Shown here in pieces: positions 59,725 to 64,000 of a stretch of 64,000 nt of DNA. The translations under genes were made by a program, and so were the position numbers. The notes under the pieces were generated by a model. That model was not told the origin of the DNA and ran no database searches. It saw nothing but the letters and a program-made list of their open reading frames with translations. This stretch comes from Spinacia oleracea (Eukaryota; Streptophyta; Magnoliopsida; Caryophyllales; Amaranthaceae), in NCBI RefSeq assembly GCF_020520425.1, contig NC_079487.1:109712141-109776140 (forward strand). Reading direction: 5' to 3'. Each line of letters opens with the position of its first letter. The stretch's first letter is position 1.

Positions 59725-60075
59725 TTGCATCGCACTTTTAAGCACATTTGCGTCGCACATCGTGCGTGGCAAAAGCTCTCGACGCAAATGACTAAAAGTC
59801 ATTTGCGTCGCACATTTGTGCGACGCAAATGAACCTTATTTGCGTCGCACATTTAGCAAATGTGCGTTGCAAATGACTTTTCAGCACCATGCCTGAAAAG
59901 TCATTTGCAACGCACATTAGCTAAATGTGCGACGCAAATGACTTTTCAGCACCATGCCTAAAAAGTCATTTGCAACGCACATTAGCTAAATGTGCGACGC
60001 AAATGACTTTTAGGCGAAAAAAAAAAAGTCATTTGCCACGCACATTAGCTAAATGTGCGTTGCAAATGACTTTTT
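59725..60075. repeat. Left subterminal palindromic repeats of the CACTA
   Basis: Several copies of 'gtcatttgcgacgcacattt'-type units in both orientations, many as near-perfect hairpins such as 'cgcacattagctaaatgtgcg'. A matching zone at 63484-63775 uses 'cgcagatttgtaaatctgcg' instead, so the two ends differ in the hairpin core. Confidence 0.9.
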
Positions 60076-60269
60076 TTTTAAAAAAAAAATTCGTTTTTTA
60101 ATATTTTAGTTACAACCCAATAAAAGGCAAATTCACCATAGATCACCCAACATGTTGATAACCTAACTACACTTTTAACATAAAAGTTTAAGTGAACCAT
60201 AAACGAATGAGGCCCAAGATATCATTCAAGCAGATGAAAAAAACTCCATTGTCAGACCAAAATCAAACA

Positions 60270-60878
60270 AATTACAGCGTTCGTGCGACACTAAGACAAA
60301 CAGGGAGGACTTCTCCTGGACGCTTCAAAATTTCAATTACCAAATCAATTTGAGAGTTGAGATCATGCTTGGATAAGCAACTTCCCATGACACACGTAGC
60401 ACGCAGCGTCAGCGTCAGCGTATTCAAAGACAAATGAGGGAACCATTCAAGAGTCCCAAGAGCAAGATCAAAGGCGACAATTCTCACAAGTTTAGCGGAT
60501 TGAAGAGCAATTGTTACCGAGTTTGTTTCCCTTTCTCAAGTTTTAACTTTTCAGTTCTCCTACAATAAAAATTTAGAAATTCATTAATTATCTGAACAGC
60601 TTGTTTTCAGTCTCAAGAAATGATTCAAACCTACCCAGATCAACAAAAAAACTAACATTAGGTTCATATTTCTCACTAACTGCGCCACCTTTTTGTTTCT
60701 GGAATTGGATGTACCGCAATGTGCTTGCAAAGAAAGCTTCAGCAGCAGAATCTGTTGCCGCATTATCACTTTGCATCTCTGTAGTAATTAATTCCATTAG
60801 ATCCTGGATTGTATTGACGGTGATTTGGTTGTTTCCCTTCTCAAAAACAGTTAACATCTGCAAAGAGCACATATTCAC
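60270..60878 (-). pseudogene. Captured fragment of an unidentified host gene in the CACTA
   Basis: Two open stretches with exon-like ends on the minus strand. The first (about 60862-60588, after a 'tttgcag') reads MLTVFEKGNNQITVNTIQDL, AATDSAAEAFFASTLRYIQF, KYEPNVSFFVDLGRFESFLE. The second (about 60510-60272) reads QSAKLVRIVAFDLALGTLEW, GSCLSKHDLNSQIDLVIEIL, RPGEVLPVCLSVARTL. Both look like helical protein sequence from a real gene, but I do not recognise the family. Order and orientation agree with the GPAT9 exons upstream. Confidence 0.5.
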
Positions 60879-62252
60879 AGCATAACAAGCCTTCCATTAG
60901 TATTGTATATTCTTCTTCCATTCTTTATTACAGCAACATAATCTCCAAGAGACGTAAGTTCAAAATTACAACTTACGCTTTAGTCCAACTCTGAATCTAC
61001 ATAGATTCAGATTTTAGGATTGGTTATCCAAGTCACATAAAAAGACAAGTCCCATACCAATTTAGTATGTAGTCTCCCGACTCTAAGAAATAGATCGATT
61101 CAGTGGCAGCTAACATCTAAGAAGAAGTACCACAAACTCTTACAAGCAACATACCAAAGTGAATGCCATAAATTTTGAATCAAATCCCATACTTGCATCA
61201 GATTTCCAAGAACATCAATATATGAAAGAGCTACTGCAAACTACAACAAAGCCTCATAGGAACGCTGAACAAACAAACTCAGACCCTAACTTTCCAAAGA
61301 AAAACCCATCCAAATTCTACTAGTAAACCAATTAAAAAGAATAGTTGAAAGCTAACCATCAAAAGAACTTATATTACTAAGAATTGGACATGGAAAACAA
61401 TTGAAAAAGTCTTACTTATTTCAAAAAGTAACAAAGAATGTTACAGAGTTCACTACTGGACACTGGGACAGTCCGCAATTATGCATATTTGTACTAGTGT
61501 TTGTTAGCCTTGAAATTTTGGATTATATGACGAGGATAGAAGACAAATTCAGTACATATTAGCAAAGGTGTACCTGAATATCATAGGCAGGTTCAGGGCG
61601 GAAGGTTCAGGGCAATGAACCGGCAAAAACCAATAAGACTTGAGTATGTGTTAGGGTCCCTGATGAGTTTTCTCCAAACCATGATCAGTATCAGCCTTGT
61701 CATGACGCTAGCAGGAGGCATGTTTCAGCTTCTTATCATGTGCACGAGGTCCCATAAACTGTCACGAAACAGAGAAGCATTATGTTACCATTAGTTTTTG
61801 AGTAACAAACATACAAAGACATGTTCAGGATTCAGAAAAATAGCAACATTAGTGGATATTATATAGAGCAACAGACGATGAACTAACTTGCTGCACTAAA
61901 CACAAAACTTCAGCACAATTTTGAGAATATATAGAGCAGCGTCATGTGACCTGAATCCATGGCAGCAGTACTATTGGTACTCAGAAACAGCAGCTAAGAA
62001 CAACAGACAACCAAATACAATAAAGGATCACCCCAACTCTGAACAAGTATCTTAAAATACTACCCGTTTCCTCTCCACAAAAGAGTTACAAAGAACGAGC
62101 TAACTCGGCTTCTTTGATTATCAACACATGTATACACTTGAATTATAGGCCAATGTTACAGTAGAACACATAGAAGTACACTCAAGTAAACGATTAGGCA
62201 AATTAAGTCCAATGACTCCGTAGATATAATTGGCGGGGGGGGGGTGGCTTAC

Positions 62253-62567
62253 TTGCTCTCTGTGAACCTAGGGCTAGGGCGTAAGCACTTCAGGTAGCCA
62301 TCCCAAGGAACCTTTTTCAGGCCTGCTCTATGAGAGATCATGTCTCTGACCCTGCAAAAAGAAATAGATACAATAGGCAACAAATTGATCCGGTATCCAA
62401 CATAACATGTCTATAAAAATGTACCAGAGAGAGAAATATTCATTCACCTCTCGGCAAATTCGATGGGAGTCTCTCCAGGTTTTATTGTTTGGGGCTCTAG
62501 ATACCAAACATCACAAACAACGGCCCAAGATGTCATTAGCTGAAGCAGGTGTGTATTAAATGACTCC
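62253..62567 (-). pseudogene. Two C-terminal exons of a GPAT9-like acyltransferase captured by the CACTA
   Basis: Exon 62567-62448 reads ESFNTHLLQLMTSWAVVCDV and WYLEPQTIKPGETPIEFAER. After a 96-bp intron, exon 62351-62253 continues in frame as VRDMISHRAGLKKVPWDGYL and KCLRPSPRFTESK, ending at a GTAAG donor. This follows plant GPAT9, the ER glycerol-3-phosphate acyltransferase of seed-oil and membrane lipid synthesis, close to its C-terminus. The catalytic N-terminal part (HX4D region) is not in the element and the last short exon was not found. The kept intron and reading frame show recent DNA-level capture; it may be transcribed, but not as an enzyme. Confidence 0.82.
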
Positions 62568-63483
62568 CTGCATATACATAGTTCAGAATTTCCCCAAGAT
62601 AACCAGACATTCAAAAGAGCAAAGCTATCAAAGATTACCAAACAAATTTTCAGCATGAATTTTTATGTTATCCAATCCACACAACGAGAAACTATTTTAT
62701 TATATGCTCTGGATAATCAAATAAACAAATTAAACAGAAGACTAGTGAATACATGTATTCCATGATAAATCTGTAGAGTAGAAAATTAGAATATGTAATT
62801 AATCTCTTTTAATTAAATGTAAAATTAACAAATCTAGCAATTCAACAGCAATATAAAAAAAAGGTCACAGTACATCAAATTCAATTCAACACTTAATTTA
62901 TCATCAAATTCAAATCAATCACTTAATTTATCATCAAATGCACAGGCGCACAACGAAACTCATATAAAAAATTGAAAAAAAATACTTGAATTCACAAACT
63001 AACCAACATAACTAAACCACAAATTCATATTAAAAAAATTCAGAGCAAATTAATTAAACATGGAAATCAAGATAGGACATAGAATATACCTGAGCATCAA
63101 GGTAGCCAAGGACGGGCGACGAGTTAAACTAGAGCTCCAACACCAACAATTCGTGATCCAGTAGTGTGGTGTGTTTCACAACCTTAAAAAACTAAGCCTT
63201 TCTGCTTCAGGATGTAACCTTTCTCCCCGCGCCGAAACCTAGGGTTTCGCCCCTCTTCCCATTTTCGCAGAGCTCGAATTTTCAGAATAAATAGAAAGGG
63301 GCGGCTTGGTGAGAGAAGACTTCGAATGGATAAGGTTGATTCTGAATTTTTGAAGGTGAGATGGGAGGTGTTGGAGTTCTGGCAATGGAGATTTGGAAAG
63401 GAGGAGGAGAGAGAAGGAGAGGAGGCGAAAAATTTGTTCGACCTGGATCTATGCGAGAAAATAAATGAAAAAATATAAAAGGG
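62568..63483 (-). other. Interior of the CACTA upstream of the GPAT9 exons
   Basis: AT-rich intron-like DNA to about 63090, then a GT-rich splice-donor context at 63091 ('ctcag' followed by GTATA on the minus strand) after a leader-like segment. 63185-63460 is C/T-rich on the minus strand with 'aaacctagggtttcg', as in a plant promoter and 5' leader. It probably supplied the 5' end of one of the captured genes. Confidence 0.4.
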
Positions 63484-64000
63484 TCACTTGCGTTGTTCAA
63501 TTATACGCGTGTGTCATTTGCATCGCAGATTTGTAAATCTGCGTGGCAAATGACTCTAGGATGCTCCTAGAGTCATTTGCCACGCAGATTTGTAAATCTG
63601 CGACGCACTTGATTGAGTCATTTGCCTCGCAGCTTTGTTAATCTGCGATGCAAATGACTCTGGGGGGCATCCTAGAGTCATTTGCCTCGCAGTTTAACAA
63701 AGCTGCGACGCAAATGAGTAAATTTTATGCTAAAATTTGTTATTTGCATCACATGTTCAGAATGGCGTGGCAAATGCGGGGATGCAAATAAGCCTTTTTC
63801 CACTAGTGTAAACTTCCATTTGTCGTCAGTTTTGGGGAGGTCGTGAGCAAGCCAGGTTGCAGATTTAACTGAAAAGTCCCCAGAGTTTGTGCAGCCCCAG
63901 ATAGGAATATCCTGAAGGTTGTTCACAGGAATAGGAATCCCTCTAATCAATTGGACCGCATCAGGAGGAAGAACTGAATGTAACTTTGCAATATCCCAGT

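Larger units (their letters stand above)
59704..63808. mobile_element. Gene-carrying CACTA transposon, 4105 bp, inside the LINE
   Basis: Starts CACTAGTGGAAAAAGG and ends with the inverse CCTTTTTCCACTAGTG; 3-bp duplication TAA at 59701-59703 and 63809-63811. Long subterminal zones of palindromic 'catttgcgtcgca' units lie at 59725-60075 and 63484-63775. There is no transposase. The interior, read on the minus strand, holds a leader-like segment (63180-63070), two exons of a GPAT9-like gene (62567-62253) and unrecognised exon-like frames (60878-60270). Captured exons keep introns, so this is DNA-level capture (Pack-CACTA). Confidence 0.9.
58652..64000 (-). mobile_element. LINE (L1/RIL type), recent, split by a CACTA transposon; runs off the right edge
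   Basis: The minus strand has an A tail (T run at 58652-58666). Coding runs 59703-58685 and, across the CACTA, 64000-63812. Before the CACTA it reads IPIWGCTNSGDFSVKSATWL and DDKWKF; after it RWIWKLNLAPKLKFFLWQIC and a zf-RVT region (NCCPRCN, DHLFLHCEHS). The C-terminal RNase H domain follows (LNFDGSRKSS, MAEALALHKGIQEA, IEGDNLLVI, REANRAADWIANVG). No stop or frameshift is seen in the visible part other than the CACTA itself, so it is young. The endonuclease and most of the reverse transcriptase lie outside the window. Confidence 0.88.

Overview
This is a window of plant nuclear DNA. It holds intron-bearing plant genes of clearly eudicot type inside an AT-rich, transposon-dense background. 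The very frequent 'actccgt' Stowaway ends and the general style suggest a Caryophyllales genome (spinach, quinoa or beet kind), but that placement is only an impression.

Layout. 1-4632: an LTR-element fragment and an old LINE that carries a solo Copia LTR. 4633-11641: promoter and ten exons of an MRH1-type LRR receptor pseudokinase (+). 12911-13558: a small secreted Pollen Ole e 1 / AGP-like protein (+). 13869-17258: a MAD3/BUB1-related spindle checkpoint protein of BMF3 type (-). 17958-25793: a PIF/Harbinger transposon holding a 3.45 kb CACTA and a hAT MITE. 25989-32212: the mitochondrial outer-membrane insertase SAM50 (+). 32213-37950: MITEs, several nested. 37991-41743: a Helitron (-) carrying pieces of a CKS1 gene and an HSP110-type HSP70 gene. 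42080-47586: an inverted-repeat element holding a recent Copia element, itself hit by a hAT MITE. 47007-58651: MITEs, a 2.26 kb CACTA and AT-rich spacer. 58652-64000: a LINE (-) split by a 4.1 kb CACTA that carries a GPAT9 fragment with its intron.

There are four apparently functional host genes. The Ole e 1 protein, BMF3 and SAM50 seem to be in the same order as Arabidopsis At5g05500-At5g05510-At5g05520 (from memory), so the window looks like a conserved gene block swollen by transposons. BMF3 and SAM50 are divergent; without the insertions their start codons would be about 0.6 kb apart.

The most notable content is the gene-capturing Helitron, the gene-capturing CACTA, the ABBA-KEN-ABBA cassette in the checkpoint protein, and a set of nested insertions with readable target duplications that give a relative time order. 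I saw no rRNA gene, CRISPR array or intact tRNA gene.
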